IMG/VR virus record: IMGVR_UViG_3300021961_000374
Coordinates: 1-31,938 of that record
DNA length: 31,938 nucleotides
Direction: 5' to 3' (one strand)
Origin: a virus
In this document: in pieces, positions 6,332 to 13,627 of the stretch
Position numbering within the stretch: position 1 is the first letter of the stretch
Layout: each line of letters starts with the position of its first letter
The notes under the pieces: model-generated
Told to the model about the DNA's origin: nothing
Seen by the model: the letters and a program-made list of their open reading frames with translations, nothing else
The model's database searches: none
Made by a program: the position numbers and the translations under genes

Positions 6332-7029
6332 TAAATAGCTTGCCTTTGATTATCAATAAAAGTTTTCATTACAACTGGAACGTATGGAGTTATGATCTGC
6401 TCAACTGCTTCAGCAAATTGTTGAATTTCTCTTTGAGCATTAACTTCATTTCTAAGAGACAGGAAGTTTAGCAGGCTTCTTAAATTGACAGTCCAAATAA
6501 ACTCTGTGTATTGACCAACAGGAATCACACATCTAGCAATTTCTTTAGCAATACCGGCTTCAATCATTTCATAGTAGTTTGATTCCGCTACTCGATACAC
6601 TTCTTCAAACTTTTCAGTTACAAAATCATATACAGCAGGGTCTTCAATTTTTTCAAATGTGTAGTGACCAGGCTTTCCTACTTGCTTTCGAATAGCATCT
6701 TCATTTGGAATAAAAAACTCAAGTGATTCTGGGACATGGTATCTCATACTCATTTCATTGAATGAAGACCAGCGATGTCTAAACCATTCCCTAGCAACAA
6801 AAATTGGGCACTTAATATGAAACTGAAACAGTACATGCTCAAATGGTGTAGCATGTTTATTTGTCAAAAGATAGTTAATAAGACCTTTGCCTTTATCATC
6901 TAGTTCAGTTTGTTGTGCAGCAAAACTAACCTTTGCTGCATTGACTACAGTAAGATCATCTCCTAAAGCATACAATACAGAAACTGATCCTGCGTTTAAA
7001 ACATTCTTTGTGTACTGTGAAGTGCTCAT
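6331..7029 (-). CDS. thyX: Flavin-dependent thymidylate synthase ThyX
   Basis: Makes dTMP from dUMP using FAD, NADPH and methylene-tetrahydrofolate. The ThyX signature RHRxxSxNExSxRY is intact at residues 84-97 (RHRWSSFNEMSMRY), where dUMP and FAD bind. A second conserved block, RSLLNFLSLRN, is at 184-194. Length of 232 residues is normal for ThyX. It is the first gene of the minus-strand block and pairs functionally with the dCMP deaminase at 837-1385 and the ribonucleotide reductase at 8511-10439. The ATG is seven bases after the extended -10 box at 7036-7045 and lacks a ribosome site, so the mRNA is predicted to be leaderless. Confidence 0.97.
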   Translation of the reverse strand: MSTSQYTKNVLNAGSVSVLYALGDDLTVVNAAKVSFAAQQTELDDKGKGLINYLLTNKHATPFEHVLFQFHIKCPIFVAREWFRHRWSSFNEMSMRYHVPESLEFFIPNEDAIRKQVGKPGHYTFEKIEDPAVYDFVTEKFEEVYRVAESNYYEMIEAGIAKEIARCVIPVGQYTEFIWTVNLRSLLNFLSLRNEVNAQREIQQFAEAVEQIITPYVPVVMKTFIDNQRQAI

Positions 7030-7035
7030 GCCGTG

Positions 7036-7045
7036 AGTCTATCAC
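7036..7045 (-). promoter_or_regulatory. Extended -10 promoter GTGATAGACT driving thyX, leaderless
   Basis: On the minus strand TGA precedes TAGACT (7036-7041), followed by six bases (CACGGC) and the thyX ATG. The transcription start expected about seven bases after the box coincides with the A of ATG. Confidence 0.6.
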
Positions 7046-7105
7046 GATTCTGAGGGACGCGGGCCGAAAAAAAAGATTCTTTATCCGCACCAAGTCGGAA
7101 AATCC

Positions 7106-7127
7106 GTGATACACTCCTCGCTATAAT
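7106..7127 (+). promoter_or_regulatory. Two overlapping plus-strand -10 elements
   Basis: GTGATACACT at 7106-7115 matches the extended -10 pattern of this phage. A perfect TATAAT follows at 7122-7127. Both face the plus-strand block beginning at 7197. No good -35 is visible. They may act as an alternative, leadered promoter for the same operon. Confidence 0.4.
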
Positions 7128-7138
7128 AACCAGTTAAA

Positions 7139-7148
7139 CGGTTAACCG
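7139..7148. promoter_or_regulatory. Palindrome CGGTTAACCG, operator candidate
   Basis: A perfect 10-base palindrome lies between the divergent promoters, just downstream of the TATAAT at 7122-7127. A related half copy (AGTTAAAC) sits directly to its left. Position fits a repressor site that controls the divergent transcription. Confidence 0.4.
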
Positions 7149-7180
7149 GATATACGGAGTCTATGATTAAATGTTAATAA

Positions 7181-7190
7181 GTGATAGAAT
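7181..7190 (+). promoter_or_regulatory. Extended -10 promoter GTGATAGAAT, leaderless
   Basis: TGA precedes TAGAAT (7185-7190). Six bases (TGATTT) then separate it from the ATG at 7197. The geometry is the same as for thyX and for the gene at 30631. Confidence 0.6.
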
Positions 7191-7196
7191 TGATTT

Positions 7197-7415
7197 ATGA
7201 GAATCGTCGCTATTGTAGAATCAGACGATTGCGGTCCAGCAGCAATTCTGGACTCTGATATGATTTCTATCATGAAGTGTGACGGTTTCTATCTTGGTGC
7301 CACTCGTTGCTTGTATAGAGGCACACCGATCACTTGTGAACTTACTGAAGAGGACGCTAATAAATTAATCAGCAAAGGCGTTAAGTGCCTTGATCTGGAT
7401 AGTTATACTAAGTAG
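7197..7415 (+). CDS. Hypothetical small protein, leaderless
   Basis: 72 residues, four Cys (in MKCDGF, TRCLYRG, ITCELT and VKCLDL). It appears to be a compact beta-rich domain: an N-terminal strand MRIVAIVES, then strands around MISIMKCDGFYLG. There is no ribosome site, and the ATG lies seven bases after a -10 box. It is the first gene of the rightward block and is followed after eight bases by the glycosyltransferase gene. Function unknown. Confidence 0.7.
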   Translation: MRIVAIVESDDCGPAAILDSDMISIMKCDGFYLGATRCLYRGTPITCELTEEDANKLISKGVKCLDLDSYTK

Positions 7416-7423
7416 TTAGGTCT

Positions 7424-8434
7424 ATGAAAAAAATAAGTTGGTTCACACCAAGTAATGTAGATGAAAGTGGTGACCTCTGGTACAGCCAGGGTTACTCTAA
7501 TGCTGCTCTTGAAACAATCAGAGCTCTTCAAGAGAGAAAAGTCGGTGTGTTCTATAACAGACCTGACATACCGTTCCATGTAAACTTTTGTCAGCCGGTT
7601 TATTATCAATTACAGAGATCCTACACTGTAGGGTACACACCTTGGGAAAGCACTAAGGTCCCATCTACATGGCGTATTCCTATGTCTGAGTGTGACGAAA
7701 TTTGGGCTACTTCAGACTTTGTTAAGTCCGTCTATGAAAAGAATAATGTGCATCACAATATTCATGTTATCCCTCATGGCATATCACCAGATTTTCAAAT
7801 CTATGACAGAGAGCTGACAGGTAAGTTTAACTTCCTTCATATTGGTGGCGAGTCAAAGCGTAAAAATGCTCAAATAGTTGTTGATGCTTTTCTTGAACTT
7901 TACGATGGTCAAGAAGAATATCAACTTGTACTTAAGTACAACAAATTTTGTGATGCTGATGCTTATGTAAACGGAAAGATTGTTCCGGCTCACAATCATC
8001 CTCAGATTATTGCTATACCTAATGCTTTAGATACTTACGAAATGGTTCAGCTGTATCACAAGTGTCACTGCTTAGTCTATCCAACTAGCGGTGAAGGCTT
8101 CGGCATGATTCCATTTGAAGCTATTGCTACAGGTATGCCGTCAATTGTAACCAATCTTACAGGCACAGCAGACTTTGCTAAAATGTCTATTCCACTAGAA
8201 GCAGAGTGGGGTGAAGCTCCATTGCAAAGTCACCTTTATGGTTGTGATGCTGGTGAGTGGGCTATTCCAAGTTATGACGCTCTTGTAGATCTTATGGAGC
8301 ATGTCGTTGATGAATACGATATGTTTAAGAGATATACTCTAAATTCCGCAAGAATTCTCCACTCCGAGCGGTCGTGGTCCGCTACGGCTGATAAGATCAT
8401 CGAGCGGCTGGAAAACTTCGAAGAAAGTTTCTAA
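7424..8434 (+). CDS. Glycosyltransferase, GT-B fold, family 4-like
   Basis: 336 residues. The N-terminal Rossmann half includes DEIWATSDFVKSVYEKN (91-107). The hinge carries VIPHGIS (115-121). The C-terminal nucleotide-sugar-binding half has the E-x7-E motif at E224 and E232 within TSGEGFGMIPFEAIATGMPS, diagnostic for retaining GT4-type enzymes. It would transfer a sugar from an activated donor to an unknown acceptor: modified phage DNA, a virion protein or a host surface glycan. The proximity of a methyltransferase, an Nmad1-like protein and nucleotide genes makes DNA glucosylation conceivable but unproven. A weak AGG precedes the ATG. It lies eight bases after the leaderless small gene. Confidence 0.85.
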   Translation: MKKISWFTPSNVDESGDLWYSQGYSNAALETIRALQERKVGVFYNRPDIPFHVNFCQPVYYQLQRSYTVGYTPWESTKVPSTWRIPMSECDEIWATSDFVKSVYEKNNVHHNIHVIPHGISPDFQIYDRELTGKFNFLHIGGESKRKNAQIVVDAFLELYDGQEEYQLVLKYNKFCDADAYVNGKIVPAHNHPQIIAIPNALDTYEMVQLYHKCHCLVYPTSGEGFGMIPFEAIATGMPSIVTNLTGTADFAKMSIPLEAEWGEAPLQSHLYGCDAGEWAIPSYDALVDLMEHVVDEYDMFKRYTLNSARILHSERSWSATADKIIERLENFEESF

Positions 8435-8473
8435 TACTCCCTAGTACCTTTTCTTGGTTTGGAATACCCCAGT

Positions 8474-8482
8474 TGATACGAT
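8474..8482 (+). promoter_or_regulatory. Possible extended -10 promoter for ribonucleotide reductase
   Basis: TGATACGAT (TG, A, TACGAT at 8477-8482) lies 28 bases before the reductase start in the only sizeable gap of this part. The leader would contain the AGGAGG ribosome site. No -35 is evident. Confidence 0.35.
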
Positions 8483-8510
8483 AGTTGTCTATCATTTTTT
8501 AGGAGGCTTT

Positions 8511-10439
8511 ATGGATAATGTTATTACACCAGAGTTTGTGGCAAAGTACACAGACAAGACCCCACCGTGGGGATTCAATGGTATGGGCGAGATTGTTTAT
8601 CGTCGTACCTATTCTAGAGACATTGAAGCTCTAGGTCGTAAGGAGTATTGGTTTGAGACGATTGCTAGAGCAATCAATGGTGCTCAAGAGATTGGTGCTA
8701 ATTACACCAAAGAAGAAGCAGAACGTCTGTTTGATTACATCTTCAACCTTAAGGGCATTTTTGCTGGCCGTGCTCTATGGCAGCTGGGCACCCCGCTTGT
8801 TCGTCAGATGAGCGGCGTGTCTCTTGTCAACTGCTGGATGACAACTATTTCAAAGGTAGAAGATTTTCAGTTCTTGATGGACCACTTGATGGTTGGAGGC
8901 GGTGTTGGGTTTACTGTAGAGAGAGCAGTTGTACACGATCTTCCTAAGGTTAAGTCAGTAGATTACATTAAGCATGAAAGAACTAATGATGCAGACTTTA
9001 TTGTCCCTGACTCAAGACAGGGTTGGTCTTCTCTTCTTGGTAAGGTATTAGATAGTTATTTCCATACAGGATCTTCTTTTACCTACAGCACGGTACTCAT
9101 TCGTGGTTACGGTGCTCCGCTTAAGACTTTTGGTGGGACCGCTTCCGGTCCAGAGATTTTGATTGAGGGCATTGCTGATATTCAAAAGATTCTTGAAGCC
9201 AGAGTCGGTAAGAAACTTCGCTCTGTAGACGCTCTTGATATCTGTAACATTATCGGAAAGATTGTTGTAGCAGGTTCTGCTCGTCGTTCGGCTCAGATTG
9301 CTATTGGTGATCCCGACGACTTTTTGTATCTTCGTGCAAAGAACTGGGGTAAGGGTGATATTCCTGCATGGCGTGGCAACTCTAACAACTCTATTTTTGC
9401 TGATTCATATGATGAGATTATTGATGAATTCTGGAAGGGGTATGATGGCACAGGTGAGCCTTACGGACTTATTAATCGTGACCTTATTCGCAAGACTGGT
9501 CGTCTGGGCGAAAAGATCAATGACAAGAATGTAATCGGCACCAACCCTTGTGGTGAGATTGGACTTGAGGATGGCGAGCCTTGTAATCTTGCTGAAATCT
9601 TTTTGCCTAACATTGAAAGCAAAGAAGAGCTATTTGATCTTAGCCGCTTGTTGTACAAGACGCAGAAGGCAATTACAACTCTAGACTATCCTTATGCTAA
9701 GTCGCAGGCTGTAATTACCAGAAACCGCCGTCTTGGTCAGGGCGTTACTGGCTGGCTTCAGGCTACTGAAGAGCAACTGTCTTGGATTGGTGAGTGCTAT
9801 GAGCAACTGCGTGCCTTTGACAAGGAATGGTCAGAAGGCCAGGGCATTAATGCTTCAATTAAGTTGACTACGGTTAAGCCATCAGGAACCCTTAGTCTGC
9901 TTGCTGGTGTAACGCCGGGTATTCACCCCGCTTATTCTCAGTATTACATCCGCCGTGTTCGTATGGGCAGCGCTGATCCATTGGTGAACTACTGTCGTGA
10001 CAAGGGCTACGATGTTCAGTATGATGTTGGTCTTGATGGTAAGGAGAACCACACCGTTTGTGTCGTTTCTTTCCCTTGCGAGACACCGGAGCACGCAACT
10101 CTCGCTAAGGATTTGACTGCGGTACAGCAGTTGGAGTGGGTTGTTAAAGCTCAATCTGAATGGGCTGATAACAATGTTTCTGTAACAGTTTACTACCGTA
10201 AGGAAGAGTTGCCTGAAATTCAGGAGTGGATGAAGAAGAACTACAAGAACAAGCTAAAGTCTGTTTCGTTCTTGCTTCATAGTGATCATGGTTTCGCTCT
10301 TGCTCCTTATGAAGAAATTGATATGGATTCTTACGAAAAGATGAAGTCTAAGATTAAGAATGTCACTTTTGTAGATCAGATTAATGAGTATTCACTTGAA
10401 GACCTTGAGTGCGAAGGTGGAGCCTGCCCGATTAGGTGA
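8511..10439 (+). CDS. Adenosylcobalamin-dependent (class II) ribonucleoside-triphosphate reductase
   Basis: Reduces ribonucleoside triphosphates to dNTPs with a B12-generated thiyl radical. It has the Lactobacillus leichmannii monomeric type layout. C108 in SLVNCWM is the first redox Cys. TNPCGEI gives the thiyl Cys C347 and E349. PCNL gives C358, exactly 11 residues later as in that enzyme. The C-terminal CEGGAC (634-639) is the thiol relay pair. The 642-residue length is slightly short of the bacterial enzyme, as is usual in phages. The start MDNVITPEF follows AGGAGG by four bases, in preference to an in-frame start at 8454. The enzyme makes deoxynucleotides without oxygen and needs cobalamin from the host or its surroundings. 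No intein or split is seen. Confidence 0.96.
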   Translation: MDNVITPEFVAKYTDKTPPWGFNGMGEIVYRRTYSRDIEALGRKEYWFETIARAINGAQEIGANYTKEEAERLFDYIFNLKGIFAGRALWQLGTPLVRQMSGVSLVNCWMTTISKVEDFQFLMDHLMVGGGVGFTVERAVVHDLPKVKSVDYIKHERTNDADFIVPDSRQGWSSLLGKVLDSYFHTGSSFTYSTVLIRGYGAPLKTFGGTASGPEILIEGIADIQKILEARVGKKLRSVDALDICNIIGKIVVAGSARRSAQIAIGDPDDFLYLRAKNWGKGDIPAWRGNSNNSIFADSYDEIIDEFWKGYDGTGEPYGLINRDLIRKTGRLGEKINDKNVIGTNPCGEIGLEDGEPCNLAEIFLPNIESKEELFDLSRLLYKTQKAITTLDYPYAKSQAVITRNRRLGQGVTGWLQATEEQLSWIGECYEQLRAFDKEWSEGQGINASIKLTTVKPSGTLSLLAGVTPGIHPAYSQYYIRRVRMGSADPLVNYCRDKGYDVQYDVGLDGKENHTVCVVSFPCETPEHATLAKDLTAVQQLEWVVKAQSEWADNNVSVTVYYRKEELPEIQEWMKKNYKNKLKSVSFLLHSDHGFALAPYEEIDMDSYEKMKSKIKNVTFVDQINEYSLEDLECEGGACPIR

Positions 10440-10445
10440 TCTAAT

Positions 10446-10625
10446 ATGAATATGAATTCTATTATCATATTAAGATGCTGCCGGGACTGGCCGATTCAAG
10501 CGCATTCTGCAATGATTGGAGGCGGAACCTGCGGGTATTGTAAGCAATCTCCGAAAGTTCTGTTTGAGTTATATGATGGTCCTAACTGCGAATTTGATGA
10601 TAATGGAATTCCTATTCGGGGGTAG
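10446..10625 (+). CDS. Small CxxC protein overlapping tRNA-Asn
   Basis: A 59-residue frame beginning MNMNSIIILRCC, with AGGTGA eight bases before the ATG and only six bases after the reductase stop. It contains CC at residues 11-12, a His at 20, GGGTCGYC at 25-32 with a CxxC pair, and a later Cys (PNC at 46-48). These could form a zinc-binding knuckle. The stop codon TAG at 10623-10625 is made by bases 8-10 of the tRNA gene, so the two overlap by ten bases. Function not recognised. Confidence 0.62.
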   Translation: MNMNSIIILRCCRDWPIQAHSAMIGGGTCGYCKQSPKVLFELYDGPNCEFDDNGIPIRG

Positions 10626-10688
10626 CTCAGTAGGCAGAGCGGTTGACTGTTAATCAATTGGTCGCAGGTTCGAACCCTGCCCCCCGAG
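10616..10688 (+). tRNA. tRNA-Asn (anticodon GUU)
   Basis: A full cloverleaf can be drawn. The acceptor TCGGGGG (10616-10622) pairs with CCCCCGA (10681-10687). The D-arm is GCTC...GAGC. The anticodon arm TTGA-CTGTTAA-TCAA carries GTT. The T-arm is GCAGG-TTCGAAC-CCTGC. The discriminator is G. No encoded CCA follows. It probably supplements the host for AAC codons, which are frequent in the low-GC phage genes. Confidence 0.95.
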
Positions 10689-10698
10689 CAAATGGTGG

Positions 10699-10732
10699 AA
10701 AGCGTACCCAAGTGGTACGCTTTTCGCTGTTT
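10699..10732 (+). terminator. Rho-independent terminator after tRNA-Asn
   Basis: Perfect ten-base stem AAAGCGTACC (10699-10708) with GGTACGCTTT (10714-10723), loop CAAGT. A T-rich stretch follows (TTTTCGCTGTTT). It closes the transcription unit running from 7197 and separates it from the structural genes. Confidence 0.75.
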
Positions 10733-10759
10733 ACCTGTGCTTTTTTACCTCAAGTGGTG

Positions 10760-10765
10760 TATGAT
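10760..10765 (+). promoter_or_regulatory. Candidate -10 (TATGAT) for the structural operon, near-leaderless
   Basis: TATGAT lies seven bases before the ATG at 10773, the same geometry as the leaderless promoters of this phage, and directly follows the terminator. No ribosome site precedes that ATG. There is no clear -35. Confidence 0.4.
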
Positions 10766-10772
10766 ATCTGAG

Positions 10773-11120
10773 ATGATTGATGATTATGTGAAGAAGAAGG
10801 ACCTTTATGTCCCTGAAAGAGCGTTCGGTGTTTGTATTTGGATCATGCCGAACGGCAAGCCGCTTTCTGACGGTGACGGCGTTCTTTGTGCAGAAGGCGT
10901 TATGAATGACAAAGAAGTTGAAAGACAGGTCGCTCAGGCTGCTAAGTATTGGACTGGTAGCGATGAGGGTTACACGACTTGGGTAGGTGGGGCTAGAAAG
11001 GTTACTGCTTCTGAGCAAGATGATCAAAAAGAAAGATTTGAGCAGGGTTTGAATCCAGATCCTTATGAAGACGTTATTGAGGCGGCTGTCAGAAAGGAAT
11101 TGAACAGGAGAGGTCGATGA
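10773..11120 (+). CDS. Conserved pre-portal phage protein
   Basis: 115 residues from MIDDYVKKKDLYVPERAFGV; an ATG four codons upstream is also possible. The middle is the segment MPNGKPLSDGDGVLCAEGVM followed by AAKYWTGSDEG, a pattern I recall from conserved proteins encoded next to the portal in aquatic and actinobacterial phages. Role unknown, possibly head-assembly related. The stop overlaps the portal start as ATGA. It is the first gene after the terminator at 10699-10732. Confidence 0.7.
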   Translation: MIDDYVKKKDLYVPERAFGVCIWIMPNGKPLSDGDGVLCAEGVMNDKEVERQVAQAAKYWTGSDEGYTTWVGGARKVTASEQDDQKERFEQGLNPDPYEDVIEAAVRKELNRRGR

Positions 11121-12736
11121 GGTCAAATATGAGTCATATTGAAGAAGAAGAGAATCAGGAAGTTTTTCTTGATGATATTAGTTACTCTCAAGTTGTAACT
11201 AAGAAAGTCACTGATGATCCTTTTAAGAAAGTTAAGTATTCTTCTCTTTCTTCTCGAATGAAGAGGAGGGCTACTCGTCTTGCTAAGAAGTATGAAGGTG
11301 TTGATGATGTAAGCACAAAGTATATTGATCCAGAAGAACTTGATGGCTATTCGCTTTATGACGTTGTTACTCCTCCCTATGATCTAGATACCCTCGCTGA
11401 ACTTTATGATTCTAGTGCAATTCATAATGCTGCTATTAATGCAAGAGTTATGAACACTGTTGGTCTTGGGTATTCGTTCCCAGAGACTTTAAAGTCTAGA
11501 AGAAGGCTTGAGAAAGCTCAAGGCAATGCTGACAGGCTGGCTAGAGTCAGGAAGGCTATTCAAGATGCTCGTCAGGATCTTGAAACAAAGTTTGAAGACT
11601 TTAATGAAGAAGAAACATTTATTGAGACCATGACCCGTGTGTGGCTTGATGTTCTTACTACCGGCAACGGCTATCTTGAGATCGGTAGAAACAACTCTGG
11701 TCAGATTGGATATATTGGTCATATTCCAGCAACTCTTATGAGAGTTCGCCGTCATCGTGACGGCTATGTACAGATCGCTAAAAGCAACAAGATTCAAGCG
11801 GTGTTCTTTAGAAACTTTCAAGACACCGAGATGGAAGATCCGATTAACTCAGATCCAAATCCAAACGAAGTAATTCACTTCAAGACGTACTCACCAAACA
11901 ATACTTATTATGGCATCCCGTCATCTGTTTCTGCGGCTGCTGCAATTGTAGGAGATAAGTTTGCCAAAGAGTACAACATTGATTACTTCGAAAACAAAGC
12001 TATCCCTCGCTACGCAATTATTGTCAAAGGTGCAAAACTAAGCCAGCGCTCAAAGCAAGAACTTGTTAACTATTTCCGTCAGGAAGTTAAAGGAAGAAAC
12101 CACGGTACTCTTATTGTGCCTCTTCCGGCTTCTCTTGGTGGAGATAGTGATATCAAGTTTGAGAAGCTTGAGGCCGGTATTCAGGATGCCTCGTTTGACA
12201 AGTACCGCAAGTCAAACAGGGACGAGATTCTTGTTGCTAACAGGGTTCCCGCCCCGAAGGTAGGTGTCTATGACAATGCTAACCTTGCGGTTTCTAGAGA
12301 TGCTGACAAGACGTTCAAGACTCAGGTTATTGGGCCGGATCAATCTGTTGTTGAGAAAAAGATTAACCGACTTATTTCTGAGTTCACGGATCTAGTAACT
12401 ATTAAGTTCAACAGGATTGATCTTATTGACGAGGACATTCAATCAAGAATTTACGATAGATATCTTCGCACTGAAGTTGTTAGTCCGAATGAAGTTCGTA
12501 ATGAACTTGGTCTACCTGAAAGAACAGATGGTGACGAAGTTCTACCATTCCCAACTAAGTTGAAGAAGGAGCAGGGCAGCAATGGTCCCGGTGCTCCAGA
12601 GGGGAATGATAATAATGCTTCCGCAGTGCCTAGAAGGGCCAGAGCGGACACGCCAGAAGGCTCCACTGATCCTAGAGACAGTGGTGATCAGGCTGAGCGT
12701 GGAGAGAACCAAGATAATGGAGGAAATAATGATTGA
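11117..12736 (+). CDS. Portal protein
   Basis: 539 residues. Forms the dodecameric ring through which DNA enters the capsid and to which the tail attaches. Portal-like features include the early LYDSSAIHNAAINARVMNTV, the TTGNGYLEIGRN strand segment near 190, VIHFKTYSPNNTYYGIPSS with SAAAAIVGDKFAKEYN (stem), and the late ILVANRVPAPKVGV segment with LRTEVVSPNEVRNELGLPE near the end, as in PBSX/HK97-type portals. The last 55 residues are a disordered Gly/Asn/Asp-rich tail. AGGAG lies upstream and the ATG overlaps the previous stop by four bases. The terminase gene expected next to a portal is not in the window. Confidence 0.9.
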   Translation: MRSNMSHIEEEENQEVFLDDISYSQVVTKKVTDDPFKKVKYSSLSSRMKRRATRLAKKYEGVDDVSTKYIDPEELDGYSLYDVVTPPYDLDTLAELYDSSAIHNAAINARVMNTVGLGYSFPETLKSRRRLEKAQGNADRLARVRKAIQDARQDLETKFEDFNEEETFIETMTRVWLDVLTTGNGYLEIGRNNSGQIGYIGHIPATLMRVRRHRDGYVQIAKSNKIQAVFFRNFQDTEMEDPINSDPNPNEVIHFKTYSPNNTYYGIPSSVSAAAAIVGDKFAKEYNIDYFENKAIPRYAIIVKGAKLSQRSKQELVNYFRQEVKGRNHGTLIVPLPASLGGDSDIKFEKLEAGIQDASFDKYRKSNRDEILVANRVPAPKVGVYDNANLAVSRDADKTFKTQVIGPDQSVVEKKINRLISEFTDLVTIKFNRIDLIDEDIQSRIYDRYLRTEVVSPNEVRNELGLPERTDGDEVLPFPTKLKKEQGSNGPGAPEGNDNNASAVPRRARADTPEGSTDPRDSGDQAERGENQDNGGNND

Positions 12737-12992
12737 CGGACATATTGTGTACTCAAATACAGAGTTGACTGATGCTGATGGTGTACAAACCATAAGTCAT
12801 CACACTTATGCTATTTACGTTGTAAACAAGGACACTAACCACTGGATTGAAGTTAAATTAAATGGTAAGCATTCTGTTTTGCTTCCTGATGCTCAATCTC
12901 ATGTTCATAATTACGTTGAGATTGCTGGTGATTACAACACTATTGAGGTTGTAACTGCATCTAGCACTGTCGCTGTTTATGCTATAGGGTGA
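12729..12992 (+). CDS. Hypothetical small structural protein
   Basis: 87 residues, predicted all beta, with strands such as TYAIYVVN, HWIEVKL and STVAVYAIG. It starts MIDGHIVYSN, with GGAGG five bases before the ATG, inside the last eight bases of the portal gene. In-frame codons upstream of that ATG are only portal shadow. Position between portal and other small beta-rich proteins suggests a virion component. No family recognised. Confidence 0.68.
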   Translation: MIDGHIVYSNTELTDADGVQTISHHTYAIYVVNKDTNHWIEVKLNGKHSVLLPDAQSHVHNYVEIAGDYNTIEVVTASSTVAVYAIG

Positions 12993-13022
12993 TTGCTGAT
13001 AAACTTAATTTAGAGGTTTGTA

Positions 13023-13346
13023 ATGGCTGCAAGAAGAGACATTAATATTTACAAGGGTGATACTTATACTCACTCTGTTACGCTTCAAGATTCAAATAGT
13101 TCTGCAATAAATGTTTCTGCAAGATCGTATGTTGCACAACTAAAAGATTCTTCTGCTTCAACCGAGGTTGTTGCTACATTTGATATTGATACTAGTGATG
13201 CTGCAAATGGCATTATTGCTTTAACTTTATCAAGTACTCAAACTAGAGGATTGAAGACAGGTAAATATTATTATGACTTGGAAGAGACAGCGGATAGCGT
13301 TGTCACAACTTTAATGTTTGGTGACGCTGTTGTATCAGGCGGTTAA
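13023..13346 (+). CDS. Beta-rich phage structural protein (BppU N-terminal-like)
   Basis: 107 residues. The layout (RRDINIYKGDTYTHSVTLQD, then SARSYVAQLKDS, then GLKTGKYYYDLEETADSVVT) matches small phage proteins whose strands resemble the N-terminal domain of the BppU-type baseplate upper protein. It is probably a virion or baseplate part. AGAGG lies upstream. A TGATAAACT extended -10-like site sits at 12997-13005 in the 30-base gap before it. Confidence 0.68.
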   Translation: MAARRDINIYKGDTYTHSVTLQDSNSSAINVSARSYVAQLKDSSASTEVVATFDIDTSDAANGIIALTLSSTQTRGLKTGKYYYDLEETADSVVTTLMFGDAVVSGG

Positions 13347-13348
13347 TA

Positions 13349-13627
13349 ATGGCGGCAGAAGTAACAACGGTTACAGTAACAGTTGGGGAATCTACAGTTC
13401 TCACAGTTGGTGCAACAGATGTCACAGTTCTTACGTATTCTAATGAGCAGGCTACGGTCATTCAGTCTGCAAGTGCAACTGCAAACCTTCCGGTTTATGT
13501 CAATCTAAGCGATGCAATTCCGGCTCAGTTATCTAATACTGGATCTGCTGGCACAAGTCTTCTTGCAGCAAGAGCAGATCATTCGCATCCACTAACCGGT
13601 GCGACATTTAATGGAGGTAATTTCTAA
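13349..13627 (+). CDS. Small Thr/Val-rich structural protein with ADHSHP motif
   Basis: 92 residues. The first 40 are repetitive Thr/Val strands (TTVTVTVGESTVLTVGATDV). The C-terminal AARADHSHPLTGATFNGGNF carries the ARADHSHP motif seen at joints of phage fibre and collar proteins. The stop shares a base with the next start (TAATG). Likely a virion protein working with the next gene. Confidence 0.7.
   Translation: MAAEVTTVTVTVGESTVLTVGATDVTVLTYSNEQATVIQSASATANLPVYVNLSDAIPAQLSNTGSAGTSLLAARADHSHPLTGATFNGGNF

Noticed and set aside
8480-8500. Small hairpin followed by six T before the reductase gene
   Set aside because: Stem of only five mostly A/T pairs (GATAG/CTATC) directly upstream of the ribosome site; too weak to call a terminator.
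7197-10439. Possible intein or group I intron in the reductase gene
   Set aside because: The reading frame is continuous and all catalytic blocks are at expected spacing, with no inserted domain.
10445-10475. Inverted repeat AATATGA/TCATATT as terminator after the reductase
   Set aside because: A/T-only short stem overlapping the start of a small gene, with no T-tract.
10496-10711. Minus-strand frame of 71 codons
   Set aside because: It is antisense to tRNA-Asn and gives the GGRVRTCDQL-type peptide that arises from any tRNA gene.
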